A stretch of 64,000 bases of DNA from Planobacterium oryzisoli. GTDB taxonomy: Bacteria; Bacteroidota; Bacteroidia; Flavobacteriales; Weeksellaceae. Below, piece after piece: positions 1 through 8,649 of the stretch. How positions within the stretch are numbered: the first letter of the stretch is position 1; each line of letters begins with the position of its first letter. Where the stretch lies: contig NZ_JADKYY010000002.1 in assembly GCF_015354315.1 (NCBI RefSeq), positions 124,001-188,000 of the forward strand, in the 5' to 3' direction. The notes below the pieces were generated by a model that saw only the letters and a list, made by a program, of their open reading frames with translations, made no database searches and was not told where the DNA came from. A program made the translations under genes and the position numbers.

Positions 1-569
1 CTTTCGTAGATATATCCTTGCGCCTTTTCCGTCGCAGCAAGAACCTTGATGCCACTTTGCTGCAGAAAATCCACTGTGTGCGCCAGATTCGGTTGCTTGC
101 AAATCTTTATATTGTAAATAGCACCTGCGGAGGTTTTGATCGCATCAGAATTGATTGGCGCTGCTCCTTTCTCAGGGACTATGACAGCATCAATCCCTAC
201 GCATTCAGCAGTACGGCAAATGGCACCAAAGTTCCTTACATCGGTTAGTCGGTCCAGCATCAGGAGAAAAGGCGTCTTTCCTTGTTCAAAGAGTATCGGG
301 ACAATGTCTTCTATCTTATAGAACGGGACATCAGAAATAAACGCAATCACGCCTTGGTGATTTTTACGTGTAATACGGTTAAGCTTCTCAACAGGCACAT
401 AATTCGCACGAAGCTTATACTTGCTTAACAAGGTTTTTAGTTCTATATAAAGAGGTCCTTGCAGTCCACTTTGCAAAAAAATTTTATCAATGGTCTTTCC
501 GGCTTGTAGGGCTTCCATTACAGGACGAATACCAAATGCATAATCTGGTGATTGCTTTTCTTCTTTCAT
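1..569 (-). CDS. rlmB: 23S rRNA (guanosine-2'-O-)-methyltransferase, TrmH/SpoU family, partial
   Basis: About 189 N-terminal residues are visible; the reading frame runs off the left edge, so the C-terminal SPOUT knot is missing. The start is the ATG ending at 569 (MKEEKQSPDYAFGIRPVMEAL). Residues 10-75 look like the L30e-like substrate-binding domain. The stretch LDRLTDVRNFGAICRTAE is SPOUT motif 1, with the conserved asparagine and arginine of RlmB. Enzymes of this family methylate the ribose of G2251 in the 23S peptidyl-transferase P loop using S-adenosylmethionine. The gene follows the DinB-like gene by 3 bases, so the two are probably co-transcribed. TrmH paralogues are hard to separate without the C-terminus, but the FGIRPVMEAL opening favours RlmB. 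Confidence 0.85.
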   Translation of the reverse strand, partial: MKEEKQSPDYAFGIRPVMEALQAGKTIDKIFLQSGLQGPLYIELKTLLSKYKLRANYVPVEKLNRITRKNHQGVIAFISDVPFYKIEDIVPILFEQGKTPFLLMLDRLTDVRNFGAICRTAECVGIDAVIVPEKGAAPINSDAIKTSAGAIYNIKICKQPNLAHTVDFLQQSGIKVLAATEKAQGYIYE

Positions 570-572
570 TGT

Positions 573-1043
573 TTAATATTTTTCACCAAGGATGGCACGC
601 TTTTGCGCCAAAACGTATCCCATATGTAGACTTTCATGCATATTATTAAATATAATGGCGTCTTGAATACTTCGAAGTTCCATTCCAAAGCTGGTGGTAT
701 AAGGAGTATACTCTGGAAAAAAGTCAGCATCGTAGTCCTTGATAAGAATTTTGGAGGTTTCCAACAGTAAGAAACCTAAATCTTCTATTTCAGTGGCCGA
801 TACATTTAAATTTGGAAGCGTTCCTTTCTTGTAGGTTTCAATCCAATACTGATCTATACGGAAAGGATTTCCGCTTAAGTAGTAATGTAGCAATTGCTGG
901 GTAGCCACTGTATGAGCGATATTCCAGTAAACGTTATTATTAAAGCCGTCAGGAATAAGGGTTAACTCTTTCGGGTCGGTTGTTACAAGCAGGTTATACA
1001 GGTTTTTACGAACTTGTTGAAAAGCTTGAAAATGGTAATTCAT
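573..1043 (-). CDS. DinB-like four-helix-bundle protein
   Basis: The 156-residue protein fits the DinB/YfiT-like metal-binding fold. The three histidines that bind metal in the family are present: H44 (NIAHTV), H136 and H140 (NNMHESLHMG). It has no signal peptide, so it is cytoplasmic. Family members include thiol-dependent S-transferases (bacillithiol or mycothiol) and many proteins of unknown activity; the substrate cannot be read from the sequence. The ATG at 1043 follows a TAnnTTTG element by 20 bases. The stop lies 3 bases before the rlmB start, which indicates one transcript. Fold assignment is fairly safe; function is not. Confidence 0.75.
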   Translation of the reverse strand: MNYHFQAFQQVRKNLYNLLVTTDPKELTLIPDGFNNNVYWNIAHTVATQQLLHYYLSGNPFRIDQYWIETYKKGTLPNLNVSATEIEDLGFLLLETSKILIKDYDADFFPEYTPYTTSFGMELRSIQDAIIFNNMHESLHMGYVLAQKRAILGEKY

Positions 1044-1063
1044 CCATTAGTAATTTAAAGAAT

Positions 1064-1071
1064 CAAAAGTA
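1064..1071 (-). promoter_or_regulatory. -7 promoter element for the dinB-like/rlmB unit
   Basis: Read on the minus strand this is TACTTTTG, a full match to the Bacteroidetes -7 consensus TAnnTTTG, ending 20 bases before the start codon at 1043. No TTG is seen at the usual 17-23 base distance upstream, so the call rests on one element. Confidence 0.45.
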
Positions 1072-1180
1072 CTTTATTTAATTGACTTGGAAAAGTGCTG
1101 ATTAAGACGCAAAGGAGCGTGCAAAATAGCTTAAACAGTAGTTTTATGTCGAGTTTATGAGAGGAGAACCAAGTACTTTC

Positions 1181-1197
1181 TTTAACATTTTTTTAAC
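1181..1197 (+). promoter_or_regulatory. Direct repeat TTTAAC-N5-TTTAAC upstream of the moxR-bat operon
   Basis: TTTAAC occurs at 1181-1186 and 1192-1197, an 11-bp period. The identical pair with the same period stands upstream of batC (6084-6100), and the reverse-complement form upstream of the susC gene (49045-49074). Direct hexamers one helical turn apart are the typical site of OmpR/PhoB-type winged-helix response regulators (known for E. coli PhoB and B. subtilis PhoP). The second repeat ends 71 bases before the moxR ATG. No clear -7 element was found between the repeat and the gene. Confidence 0.5.
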
Positions 1198-1267
1198 TAA
1201 CCGTTGGCACCCTTTGTGTTGACTAGTGCGTGGATTTATCGCAAATTTACCATTCAAGAATAAAAGT

Positions 1268-2272
1268 ATGTCAGATTTACAACATTCAGAAGATATAGTT
1301 CAGCTAAACAGTCAGATTCAAGAACAAAAGTTGCTTTTTGATTCACTTCGCGAAGAACTCTCTGGGGCAATTATTGGCCAGAAATACATGATTGATCGGT
1401 TACTAATCGGTTTGCTTGGAAATGGGCATGTGCTCTTGGAGGGCGTTCCGGGTCTTGCCAAGACACTAGCCATAAAATCCCTGGCGGAGGCGCTGGATGG
1501 TGCATTTTCTCGAATACAGTTTACTCCAGACCTTTTGCCTGCTGATGTAATTGGGACACAGATTTACAATATGCATTCCCACGAATTTTCGGTGAAAAGG
1601 GGTCCGGTTTTTGCAAATTTTGTTTTGGCTGATGAAATTAACAGGGCCCCTTCCAAGGTGCAGTCTGCCCTGCTGGAAGCCATGCAGGAAAGACAGGTGA
1701 CAATTGGCGAAGAAACCATGCAATTACCCGATCCTTTCTTAGTTTTGGCCACACAAAACCCAATTGATCAGGAAGGTACATACCAACTGCCCGAAGCGCA
1801 AAGTGACCGATTTATGCTAAAGTGTAAAATTGATTACCCTAGTTTTCAAGAGGAGAGGGAAGTGATGCGCATGGTATCTCAAGGGACACAAAGAATGGTA
1901 CGTAAAGTTGTTTCACTTGATGCAATTCGTCATTCCCGGGAGTTGGTAAAGAAGGTGTATTTAGATGAAAAAATTGAAAAGTATATTCTTGATATGGTGT
2001 TTGCAACCCGCACTCCGTCCGTATATAATTTGTCGGAATTAGAAAATTTCATCTCTTTTGGAGCCTCTCCTAGAGCATCAATAAATCTTGCTATAGCAGC
2101 AAGAGCAACTGCCTTTTTAAACGGTAGAGGTTTTGTAATTCCAGAGGATGTCAAATCCGTGGCAAAGGATGTACTACGACACCGGATTGGATTAAGTTTT
2201 GAAGCCGAAGCTGAAGAAGTTTCTGCTGAAGAGGTTATAGATCGGGTTCTTTCAAAAATTCAAGCACCTTAG
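1268..2272 (+). CDS. moxR: MoxR-family AAA+ ATPase
   Basis: A 334-residue protein with a AAA_3 core: Walker A GVPGLAKT at residues 59-66, Walker B FVLADEIN at 118-125 (catalytic E123) and the C-terminal lid domain with ISFGASPRAS near residue 255. MoxR ATPases act as chaperones that help VWA-domain partners mature, usually in the cell envelope. It heads the cluster moxR, DUF58, membrane protein, batA, batB, batC, batD, a classic MoxR-VWA arrangement. An in-frame GTG at 1226 would add 14 residues (MRGFIANLPFKNKS). The ATG at 1268 is preferred because family members begin near this point and the 1226 region is part of the upstream regulatory DNA. Confidence 0.92.
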   Translation: MSDLQHSEDIVQLNSQIQEQKLLFDSLREELSGAIIGQKYMIDRLLIGLLGNGHVLLEGVPGLAKTLAIKSLAEALDGAFSRIQFTPDLLPADVIGTQIYNMHSHEFSVKRGPVFANFVLADEINRAPSKVQSALLEAMQERQVTIGEETMQLPDPFLVLATQNPIDQEGTYQLPEAQSDRFMLKCKIDYPSFQEEREVMRMVSQGTQRMVRKVVSLDAIRHSRELVKKVYLDEKIEKYILDMVFATRTPSVYNLSELENFISFGASPRASINLAIAARATAFLNGRGFVIPEDVKSVAKDVLRHRIGLSFEAEAEEVSAEEVIDRVLSKIQAP

Positions 2273-2287
2273 ATAAACTATAGCACT

Positions 2288-3151
2288 GTGCAGATAAAAG
2301 ACATTGTTCGCAAAGTAAAGCAAATCGAAATACGCACACGGCGTCAAACGGAGTCGGCGCTAATGGGGCAATACCACAGTGCTCTTAAAGGTCAAGGTAT
2401 GACCTTTTCTGAAGTTCGACCTTTGCAACATGGGGACGATGTTCGCAGGATGGATTGGAACAAAACTGCGCGTTTTCAAGAGCCTTTCGTTAAAATTATG
2501 GAAGAAGAGCGTGAGCTCACTGTACTACTTGTCTTAGATATATCTGCTTCCATGGACTACGGTACTGGCAGTGAGCTTAAGCGGGAATATATGGCCCAGA
2601 TATGTGCCAGTATTGGATTTTCTGCTGTAGGTAATAATGATAAGGTGGGTCTAATTCTATACGCCGACCGAATTGTTAAAGTTGTTCCAGCTAGGAAAGG
2701 TCGAAAGCATATGCTTTCTTTGATTGCTACTATTCTGCAAGCGGACTATTTGCCAGCAGAAAGTAGTTTAGACACTACATTTCAGTATTTGATGAACGTG
2801 TTCAAAAAAAAGAGTTTTGTTTTTGTCCTTTCGGATTTCCAAGACCCCGTAAGTAAAAAATTATTGCCTGTGGTCGCTAAAAAGCATGCATTACTTGCAT
2901 TAAGGATCTACGACGAAAAAGACCAGCAAATACCTTCCATGGGGTTTGCCCAATTAAAAGACAGTGAAACGGGAAAGACGATATGGGTAAATACGTCCAG
3001 TAAACGTTGGAGATATGAATTTGCAGAACGCCAGCGCATGTTGGTGAAAGAAAAAAGAGAGCAATTTGAAAGCGCCTCAGCTGGTTTTTTAAATTTGGCC
3101 ACCTCCCAAGATTATTCAAAGGAACTATATAATTATTTCTCGAGATTTTAA
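2288..3151 (+). CDS. DUF58 domain protein with VWA-like MIDAS motif
   Basis: The 287-residue protein carries the DUF58 signature (GQGMTFSEVRPLQHGDDVRRMDWNKTAR, residues 36-62) and a complete MIDAS-type DISAS motif at 84-88, so its second half should adopt a VWA fold. It lacks a signal peptide and membrane segments. DUF58 proteins are constant partners of MoxR ATPases; an adaptor role between MoxR and the membrane Bat proteins is inferred. Translation starts at GTG (2288), 15 bases after the moxR stop. There is no upstream in-frame ATG, and the VQIKDIVRKVKQIEIRT opening is the family's usual N-terminus. Confidence 0.88.
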   Translation: MQIKDIVRKVKQIEIRTRRQTESALMGQYHSALKGQGMTFSEVRPLQHGDDVRRMDWNKTARFQEPFVKIMEEERELTVLLVLDISASMDYGTGSELKREYMAQICASIGFSAVGNNDKVGLILYADRIVKVVPARKGRKHMLSLIATILQADYLPAESSLDTTFQYLMNVFKKKSFVFVLSDFQDPVSKKLLPVVAKKHALLALRIYDEKDQQIPSMGFAQLKDSETGKTIWVNTSSKRWRYEFAERQRMLVKEKREQFESASAGFLNLATSQDYSKELYNYFSRF

Positions 3152-3162
3152 ACTAAGCAATT

Positions 3163-4071
3163 ATGATTATTAGCAGGCGCCGTACTTTTACCGCCCTTTT
3201 ACTGCTTTTAGGATTTATCCTGCAGGCACAGACTCTCTATTCGGTAATGGAGAAGAAAACTGTGGCTCTGGGGGAGCCCGCTGTATATAAAATTCGCATA
3301 GAAAATTTACAAGGAAAACCCGTGGCACTTCCCGGAAAGAATGAGCTCTTACCCTACCATTTTGAAGAGATTAGTGACAGTACAACGACCGACGGTGAAA
3401 CCTTCGAGCGAGTTATAGAATTTGCCGTTTTTCAAGAAGGAGATTTTGAAATACCTGCTTTTGACGTTGGAATTGGTAGTGAAACATCTAGGACTGTGCC
3501 TTACCGTATTTCGGTGATTAATACAGCACAAAAGGGGGACAAGATCCACGATATTAAGCCCAACCAGGAAGTAGCGTTAGATCTTGCCAATTACTGGTCT
3601 ATGTATAAATGGTATGTTTTAATGGCTTTGGCAGTTATTATTTTGCTAATACTGTATTTTGTTCTTAGAAAGTTTTTTAGACGGAAAATAAAAGAAACAG
3701 CCTCACCATCTAACATTACCTTAAGGAAGCTTGAGAAGCTTAGAAAGAAGGGTCTGATTGAAAAATTGAATTATCGTGCTTTTTACATAGAACTAGGCGA
3801 CATTACCAGAGAGTTTATTAAGCTGCAGTACCATGTAGCTGCCGATGTGCTATTAACAGAAGATCTAATAAATCAGCTTAGGGATAATCAGACTATTTCA
3901 TTGGAAAATGAAAAAGTAGTGCATGAGATTCTTCATCGCGGTGATCTTGTAAAATTTGCCAAAGCATTTCCTACTGTATTGCAAATGGAAAGTGATTTTA
4001 GCGCGGTCAAGACTTTCGTAAAACACTCCATTAAAGATTTGGAATTTGAAAAGTTAAGGAAAGATGTTTGA
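3163..4071 (+). CDS. Bat-cluster membrane protein with signal peptide
   Basis: I do not assign a named family. The 302 residues comprise a signal peptide (hydrophobic 10-20, cut near ILQAQ), a beta-rich periplasmic domain of about 120 residues, one transmembrane helix at about 148-168, and a charged cytoplasmic part with KIKETASPSNITLRKLEKLRKKGLIEK and RAFYIELGDITREFIKLQY. That layout resembles the Ig-like plus TM plus cytosolic-helix plan of BatD, and such a gene is usual between DUF58 and batA in flavobacteria. The stop overlaps the batA start by 8 bases, so translation is probably coupled. Confidence 0.7.
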   Translation: MIISRRRTFTALLLLLGFILQAQTLYSVMEKKTVALGEPAVYKIRIENLQGKPVALPGKNELLPYHFEEISDSTTTDGETFERVIEFAVFQEGDFEIPAFDVGIGSETSRTVPYRISVINTAQKGDKIHDIKPNQEVALDLANYWSMYKWYVLMALAVIILLILYFVLRKFFRRKIKETASPSNITLRKLEKLRKKGLIEKLNYRAFYIELGDITREFIKLQYHVAADVLLTEDLINQLRDNQTISLENEKVVHEILHRGDLVKFAKAFPTVLQMESDFSAVKTFVKHSIKDLEFEKLRKDV

Positions 4072-5059
4072 TTTTAATTTTGAGTTCCACAATCCCTACT
4101 GGCTACTGTTGTTCCTGGTATTTATACCACTGTTTCTTCTTCGAAGGAGCAACGTAGAAAAAAGTATCGTAGTACCCGCAACCCAAGGTATGACCGAGAG
4201 TACTAGTGCTATTTGGATCAAGCGATTTCTACATTTCACTAAGTACATGGTCCTGGCATTTCTGATACTTGCCATGGCAAGGCCTCGTACATTTACTGTT
4301 TCACAGAATGAAGACCCGGAAAAAGGTATAGACATACTTTTAGCCGTTGACGTTTCGCTTAGTATGCTTTCAAGAGATTTGGAACCGGACAGGCTGAGTG
4401 CTTTACAGCGTATTGCGGTTGATTTTGTAAAGCAAAGAACTGGAGATCGAATAGGTTTGGTAACCTATTCGGGTGAAGCATTGACTAAAGTGCCTGTTAC
4501 TACTGATCATCAGGTGTTAATAGAGGAAATTCAGTCCATTAATCCTTTAGAACTATCTCCTGGTACTGCCATAGGAGAGGGTTTAGGAGTTGCCGTCAGT
4601 CATCTACGAACCAGTACTTCTAAAAGCAAAGTAATTGTGCTGATGACTGACGGAGTGAACACGATAGAAAATGCAATGCCTGCACAGACTGCAGCGGAGC
4701 TAGCAGCCTCAATGGGAATTAAAGTATACACCATAGGAATTGGAACCAACGGATTGGCACTCATGCCTACAAACGTCGATCTTTTCGGAGATCTTGTCTT
4801 TACAGAGACTGAGGTTCAAATTGATGAGCCCGCACTGCTGGATATCGCGCGCACCACGGGAGGGAAGTATTTCCGAGCAACTTCTAATAGTACATTGCAG
4901 CAGGTGTATCAGGAAATAAATCAGCTGGAAAAATCCCAGATAAATTCAAGTAAGATGTATAACTACAAGGAGTTCTACATTTTTCTGCTGTGGGCTGCAT
5001 TAGCACTTTTGGTACTAGACGCATTTTTTAGGTGGTGGATATATAAATTTATAACGTAG
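4064..5059 (+). CDS. batA: VWA domain membrane protein BatA
   Basis: The 331-residue protein has an N-terminal pair of hydrophobic segments (about 12-26 and 58-72), a von Willebrand A domain with the intact MIDAS motif DVSLS at 96-100 and LMTDGVNTIENA in the second half, and a C-terminal helix at about 305-325. The VWA domain should face the periplasm and bind a divalent cation. Bat proteins (Bacteroides aerotolerance) are linked to oxidative-stress tolerance and envelope integrity, but their biochemical role is unsettled. The gene overlaps its upstream neighbour by 8 bases and is followed by batB after 1 base. Confidence 0.88.
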   Translation: MFDFNFEFHNPYWLLLFLVFIPLFLLRRSNVEKSIVVPATQGMTESTSAIWIKRFLHFTKYMVLAFLILAMARPRTFTVSQNEDPEKGIDILLAVDVSLSMLSRDLEPDRLSALQRIAVDFVKQRTGDRIGLVTYSGEALTKVPVTTDHQVLIEEIQSINPLELSPGTAIGEGLGVAVSHLRTSTSKSKVIVLMTDGVNTIENAMPAQTAAELAASMGIKVYTIGIGTNGLALMPTNVDLFGDLVFTETEVQIDEPALLDIARTTGGKYFRATSNSTLQQVYQEINQLEKSQINSSKMYNYKEFYIFLLWAALALLVLDAFFRWWIYKFIT

Positions 5060-5060
5060 T

Positions 5061-6071
5061 ATGGCAGATTGGCGAATGGCAAATCCGGAGTATCTTTTTC
5101 TACTTGTTCTTTTACCAGTACTTGCAGTACTTATTTGGTCTTATTTGAAATGGCGACGCAATGTACAATCTCAATTTTCATCCTCTCGCTTTTTTAACCG
5201 TTTTTTCCCTGAAACAAATCACGGTGCACAGTTAGTGCCGTACCTATTTCTAACTGTTTTTTTATTGATTATCGTTGCACTAAGCAATATAGTTGGAGGA
5301 AAAGAGCTTGAAAAAAATAGGCAGAGCGTGCAAAGCGTAATGTTTGTTCTTGATATTAGTAATTCAATGAATGCACAAGATGTATCGTCTTCACGTTTGG
5401 CGCAAGCACGAAATATTGTAAGTCAAACTTTAGATGCTATGGCCGCGCATAGAGTGGGACTGGTTGTATTTGCTGGTGAAGCTCGTTCGGTTATGCCCTT
5501 AACTAGCGATTACGTTGCCGCAGAATCATACGTTCAGGCTATCGAGAGTGAAGTGATTAAAAGACAGGGCACGGATTTTTTAAAAGCAGTTGAAGAAAGC
5601 GTCAAAAAATTTAAGAGTGTACCCAAAGGGGCACGTCATATTGTACTTCTTAGTGATGGAGAGGATAACGAAGGTAATGCTAATGAAGCGTTAGCCTTGG
5701 CAAAGAAAGAAGGAATTAAAATCACCAGTGTGGGTATAGGTAGTGATGAAGGAGCCCCAGTGCCTGAGTTTCTTTTTGGTCAGTTGATGGGATACAAAGT
5801 GGATCGTTCCGGTAGCACAGTGCTCTCTTCCAGAGAAACGCAGGCGCTTCAAAGTATTGCCTCAGGTACTGGTGGTAACTACATAGATGGTAACAATCTT
5901 GAATATGCAGCAGAATTGCTCGTTCAAGAAATTCAAAATTCAAAGGGCGGCGCAAGCTTATGGGTGGAAAATCAAAATTCAATAAGATACTATCAGTTCT
6001 TCATAGGTGGAGCAATACTAATTTTACTTGTAATTTTTGTGGCTTTTCCAAAAAACCCGCTGAATTATTAA
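5061..6071 (+). CDS. batB: VWA domain membrane protein BatB
   Basis: The 336 residues repeat the BatA plan: membrane segments at about 10-28 and 58-78, MIDAS motif DISNS at 98-102, HIVLLSDGEDNEG later in the VWA domain, and a C-terminal helix (FFIGGAILILLVIFVAF). It starts one base after the batA stop. The pair probably forms a periplasmic complex with BatC and BatD. BatA versus BatB is assigned by order and by the neighbouring TPR gene; both are VWA paralogues. After this gene a 77-base gap holds a second promoter region for batC. Confidence 0.88.
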   Translation: MADWRMANPEYLFLLVLLPVLAVLIWSYLKWRRNVQSQFSSSRFFNRFFPETNHGAQLVPYLFLTVFLLIIVALSNIVGGKELEKNRQSVQSVMFVLDISNSMNAQDVSSSRLAQARNIVSQTLDAMAAHRVGLVVFAGEARSVMPLTSDYVAAESYVQAIESEVIKRQGTDFLKAVEESVKKFKSVPKGARHIVLLSDGEDNEGNANEALALAKKEGIKITSVGIGSDEGAPVPEFLFGQLMGYKVDRSGSTVLSSRETQALQSIASGTGGNYIDGNNLEYAAELLVQEIQNSKGGASLWVENQNSIRYYQFFIGGAILILLVIFVAFPKNPLNY

Positions 6072-6083
6072 CATTGGGCACTA

Positions 6084-6100
6084 TTTAACCAAACTTTAAC
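6084..6100 (+). promoter_or_regulatory. Direct repeat TTTAAC-N5-TTTAAC upstream of batC
   Basis: TTTAAC is found at 6084-6089 and 6095-6100, with the same hexamer, orientation and 11-bp period as the pair upstream of moxR (1181-1197). It lies in the only sizeable gap inside the bat cluster, so the same regulator may act at both the head of the operon and an internal promoter. Both pairs are followed by a TTTAT(1-2 bases)GCAAATTTA block (1235-1249 and 6114-6129). Confidence 0.5.
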
Positions 6101-6133
6101 TGAATGAGGGGACTTTATTAGCAAATTTAGAAA

Positions 6134-6141
6134 TAATTTTG
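6134..6141 (+). promoter_or_regulatory. -7 promoter element before batC
   Basis: TAATTTTG matches TAnnTTTG exactly and ends only 7 bases before the batC ATG at 6149. If used, the transcript would start at or just before the start codon. No TTG lies at the canonical distance; the direct repeat 34 bases upstream could compensate as an activator site. Confidence 0.45.
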
Positions 6142-6148
6142 TGCAAAC

Positions 6149-6868
6149 ATGATTTATAGACTGTTAACCTTTTTTACATTATTCTTTTCTCTAGGCGTAG
6201 CGGCTCAGGATGACTATGCTGTTTCGGTATATGAAGGGAACAAAGCCTTTAAAAAAGGGGATTTTGGGCAGGCTTCGGAGCGTTTCTTATCTGCAGTCAC
6301 AAAAGATCCGTCTCAGTATGCGGGACATTTTAACCTCGGCAATTCCCTTTATAAACGCGCACTGTACAACGAAGCAGCTGCTGAATATGAAAAAGCTTTG
6401 TCCGTAGCGCAAGACGAAACGCAAAGAGCTAATGCACTCTACAACCATGGCAATGCACTAATGGCACTGGAAGACTTTCAAAGTGCGGCGCAACTCTACA
6501 AGCAAGTTTTAAAAATCACACCATACGACGAGGAAGCACGGCGCAACTATGAAATTGCTATGCTAAAAGATAAAGAACAACAAGATTCTGAAGGCAAACA
6601 AGGTGGAGGTGGGCAGGGTGGTTCTGATCCATCCAAACAAAATGAAAAGAGCGAGGATGGAAAGATGAACAATGGATCGTCTGATTCTCAAAATTCGGGC
6701 GAGAGAAATTCTTCCAATCCTTCCAATAACCCAAATCCGGGTGGAATGCCTAAAGAAGAGCAGGAGGCTCTTTTAAATCGAATTGAGGGTCGCGAACAAA
6801 GAACCGCACGAAAAATTTTAAACCAAGATACGTACTCAATGCCACAAAGCAATGAGAAAGATTGGTAA
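6149..6868 (+). CDS. batC: TPR repeat protein BatC
   Basis: The 239-residue protein begins with a signal peptide (MIYRLLTFFTLFFSLGVAAQ), followed by about three tetratricopeptide repeats (residues 25-135: GHFNLGNSLYKRALYNEAAAEYEKAL, NALYNHGNALMALEDFQSAAQLYKQVLKITP). A low-complexity tail rich in Gly, Ser, Asn and Pro covers about 150-205, and the end is charged. It is probably a periplasmic scaffold for the VWA proteins. The stop codon overlaps the batD ATG (TAATG). The tail resembles a flexible linker. Confidence 0.85.
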   Translation: MIYRLLTFFTLFFSLGVAAQDDYAVSVYEGNKAFKKGDFGQASERFLSAVTKDPSQYAGHFNLGNSLYKRALYNEAAAEYEKALSVAQDETQRANALYNHGNALMALEDFQSAAQLYKQVLKITPYDEEARRNYEIAMLKDKEQQDSEGKQGGGGQGGSDPSKQNEKSEDGKMNNGSSDSQNSGERNSSNPSNNPNPGGMPKEEQEALLNRIEGREQRTARKILNQDTYSMPQSNEKDW

Positions 6869-8601
6869 TGATTTCACGATTTTTTTACTTTTTAGCATTA
6901 CTTACATCGGTATGGACTAGCGCTCAGGTTACTATCTTAGCGGATACAGATAAGAAAGTCCTGCAGGTAAAAGAACGTTTCGTACTATATGTCATCCAAG
7001 AGGTGAACGGTAGTGATCTTATCCAAGAAACTCCATTAAGGACCCCGGATCTATCCAAATTCACAATTGTTGGGCAAGGTTCCGTACGCCAAACATATGG
7101 AGACCCTGCAACTAATACAGCCATCAATCAACTTGTCTACGAATTTCTACTAGAGCCTAAAACGACAGGAAAGCTTCGCATTGGATCATTCTTGGTGACA
7201 GTAAACGGCAAGATTTACATGACCGACCCCATTGATGTTCTAGTCAAGGAAGGGGATACCAGACGGGAGGTTGATGTTGTTGATGATGATAAGGTATACT
7301 TTGATCTGAAAGTGGATCAGCAGGATTTATACCTGTTTCAACCTACCTTAGCAATCGTAAGAGCTTACAGTAAAGATTTTAATAATCTTCGTAAGGTAGG
7401 AGCCGTCCATGTTGAATCTTCTGGACAGGTACAGGTACGGCCTGTATCACTACGGAAAGCAGATATAGTACAAGAACGGGAAACTGCCAGTCAGGTCTTG
7501 GCGGTGTTAATTATACACCCTAAAACCTCTGGCAAAATACAGATTCCTGCTCCAGGCGTCCAATATACCGATTCAGACCGCAAAACCGAAACAATTAAAG
7601 CCAAAACTCCCGTCCTTAAGGTTAAGGAGCTGCCTGCCAATACTCCTAAAGGATTTAATAACGCAGTAGGGAATTTTATTTTGGCTCTCAAAAGTGCTGC
7701 TGTGGACGGTATCGTGGAGCAGTCCAAGCCGACCGAGATAATATTATCGTTAAAAGGAGAAGGGGATTTTGCAAATATAGATTTTCCGAAAATTATTGCC
7801 AGTGATGCCTACAGTATTTATCCACCTAAAACACAGTTTATTCCATCCAAAGGTTCTAACGGATTAAAAGGGGAGTATATTGCACGGTATCTGATTGTCC
7901 CAAAAGTACAAGGGCAATTTCAAGTCCTTATGGAACCATTTAGTTACTTTAATCCTAAAAGTGCAGAATTTACGGTCGTTGAAACTCCGAAAGTGTTATT
8001 AACAGCGTTATCACCTGAACAGGTTTCTAGCAACAAAAGTGCTATGGAAAAGGTTAACGAGTACACTAACAATGTTCTAGAGACGGTCAATACTCCAGTT
8101 ATTGAAACGGCGAAATTCCAGGTAAAAGAGGAAAGTGAAATCAATTGGAATGCACTTTTTCTAAATTATCTTTTAATTGGTGGGTTCCTAATTTTGCTAT
8201 TGTATCTTTTTACGACCTACAAGCGCCATTCTTCTTTAGATTCAAGGTTTAAAGAGAAGATATTATCTACTACTAAGGGACTTTATGAAATGGACCCTTC
8301 CTTACAACAACTAGTGAAGGACTATTTAGCTCAAATGCGCAATCATGCGGTGGCCAACCATTCTACTTCTTACTTCGACACCTTCGCAAATCTAGTGACT
8401 GCCCTTAATACGGCCAGTATTGCAGGGGGGTTCGAGGATTTAAAGGAGTATTTAAAGGTAGCTAAAGGTCCACAAATTATGGAGGACTTTAGAAGTATCA
8501 AACAGCAAATGGAGATAGAGAAATACGCTCCAGAGCATTCTTCTGAGCACTTGCTAGAGCTTTATTATCAATTAAAAGATTTGCTCAACAAAATTCTGTA
8601 G
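6868..8601 (+). CDS. batD: BatD-like membrane protein
   Basis: About 577 residues: signal peptide (ISRFFYFLALLTSVWTSAQ), three or more beta-sandwich Ig-like domains over residues 20-420 (typical BatD text such as VQERFVLYVIQE-type strands and IPAPGVQYTDSDRKT), one transmembrane helix at about 431-450 and a cytoplasmic helical tail ending LYYQLKDLLNKIL. A TTG at 6862 would add two residues; the ATG at 6868 overlapping the batC stop is the natural start. Last gene of the moxR-bat operon. BatD is known from Bacteroides aerotolerance operons; its molecular action is unknown. Confidence 0.85.
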   Translation: MISRFFYFLALLTSVWTSAQVTILADTDKKVLQVKERFVLYVIQEVNGSDLIQETPLRTPDLSKFTIVGQGSVRQTYGDPATNTAINQLVYEFLLEPKTTGKLRIGSFLVTVNGKIYMTDPIDVLVKEGDTRREVDVVDDDKVYFDLKVDQQDLYLFQPTLAIVRAYSKDFNNLRKVGAVHVESSGQVQVRPVSLRKADIVQERETASQVLAVLIIHPKTSGKIQIPAPGVQYTDSDRKTETIKAKTPVLKVKELPANTPKGFNNAVGNFILALKSAAVDGIVEQSKPTEIILSLKGEGDFANIDFPKIIASDAYSIYPPKTQFIPSKGSNGLKGEYIARYLIVPKVQGQFQVLMEPFSYFNPKSAEFTVVETPKVLLTALSPEQVSSNKSAMEKVNEYTNNVLETVNTPVIETAKFQVKEESEINWNALFLNYLLIGGFLILLLYLFTTYKRHSSLDSRFKEKILSTTKGLYEMDPSLQQLVKDYLAQMRNHAVANHSTSYFDTFANLVTALNTASIAGGFEDLKEYLKVAKGPQIMEDFRSIKQQMEIEKYAPEHSSEHLLELYYQLKDLLNKIL

Positions 8602-8649
8602 ATTTCTTCAATTTTATTCATAATTTTACAGCCTCATTAAGTAAAATTT

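Noticed and set aside
1204-1221. Sigma-54-like promoter TTGGCAC...TTGTG before moxR
   Set aside because: The GG is followed after ten bases by GT instead of GC, and no enhancer-type site or sigma-54 activator gene is seen nearby.
1226-1267. Earlier GTG start for moxR adding 14 residues
   Set aside because: The added residues are not part of the MoxR family and the ATG at 1268 gives the normal length.
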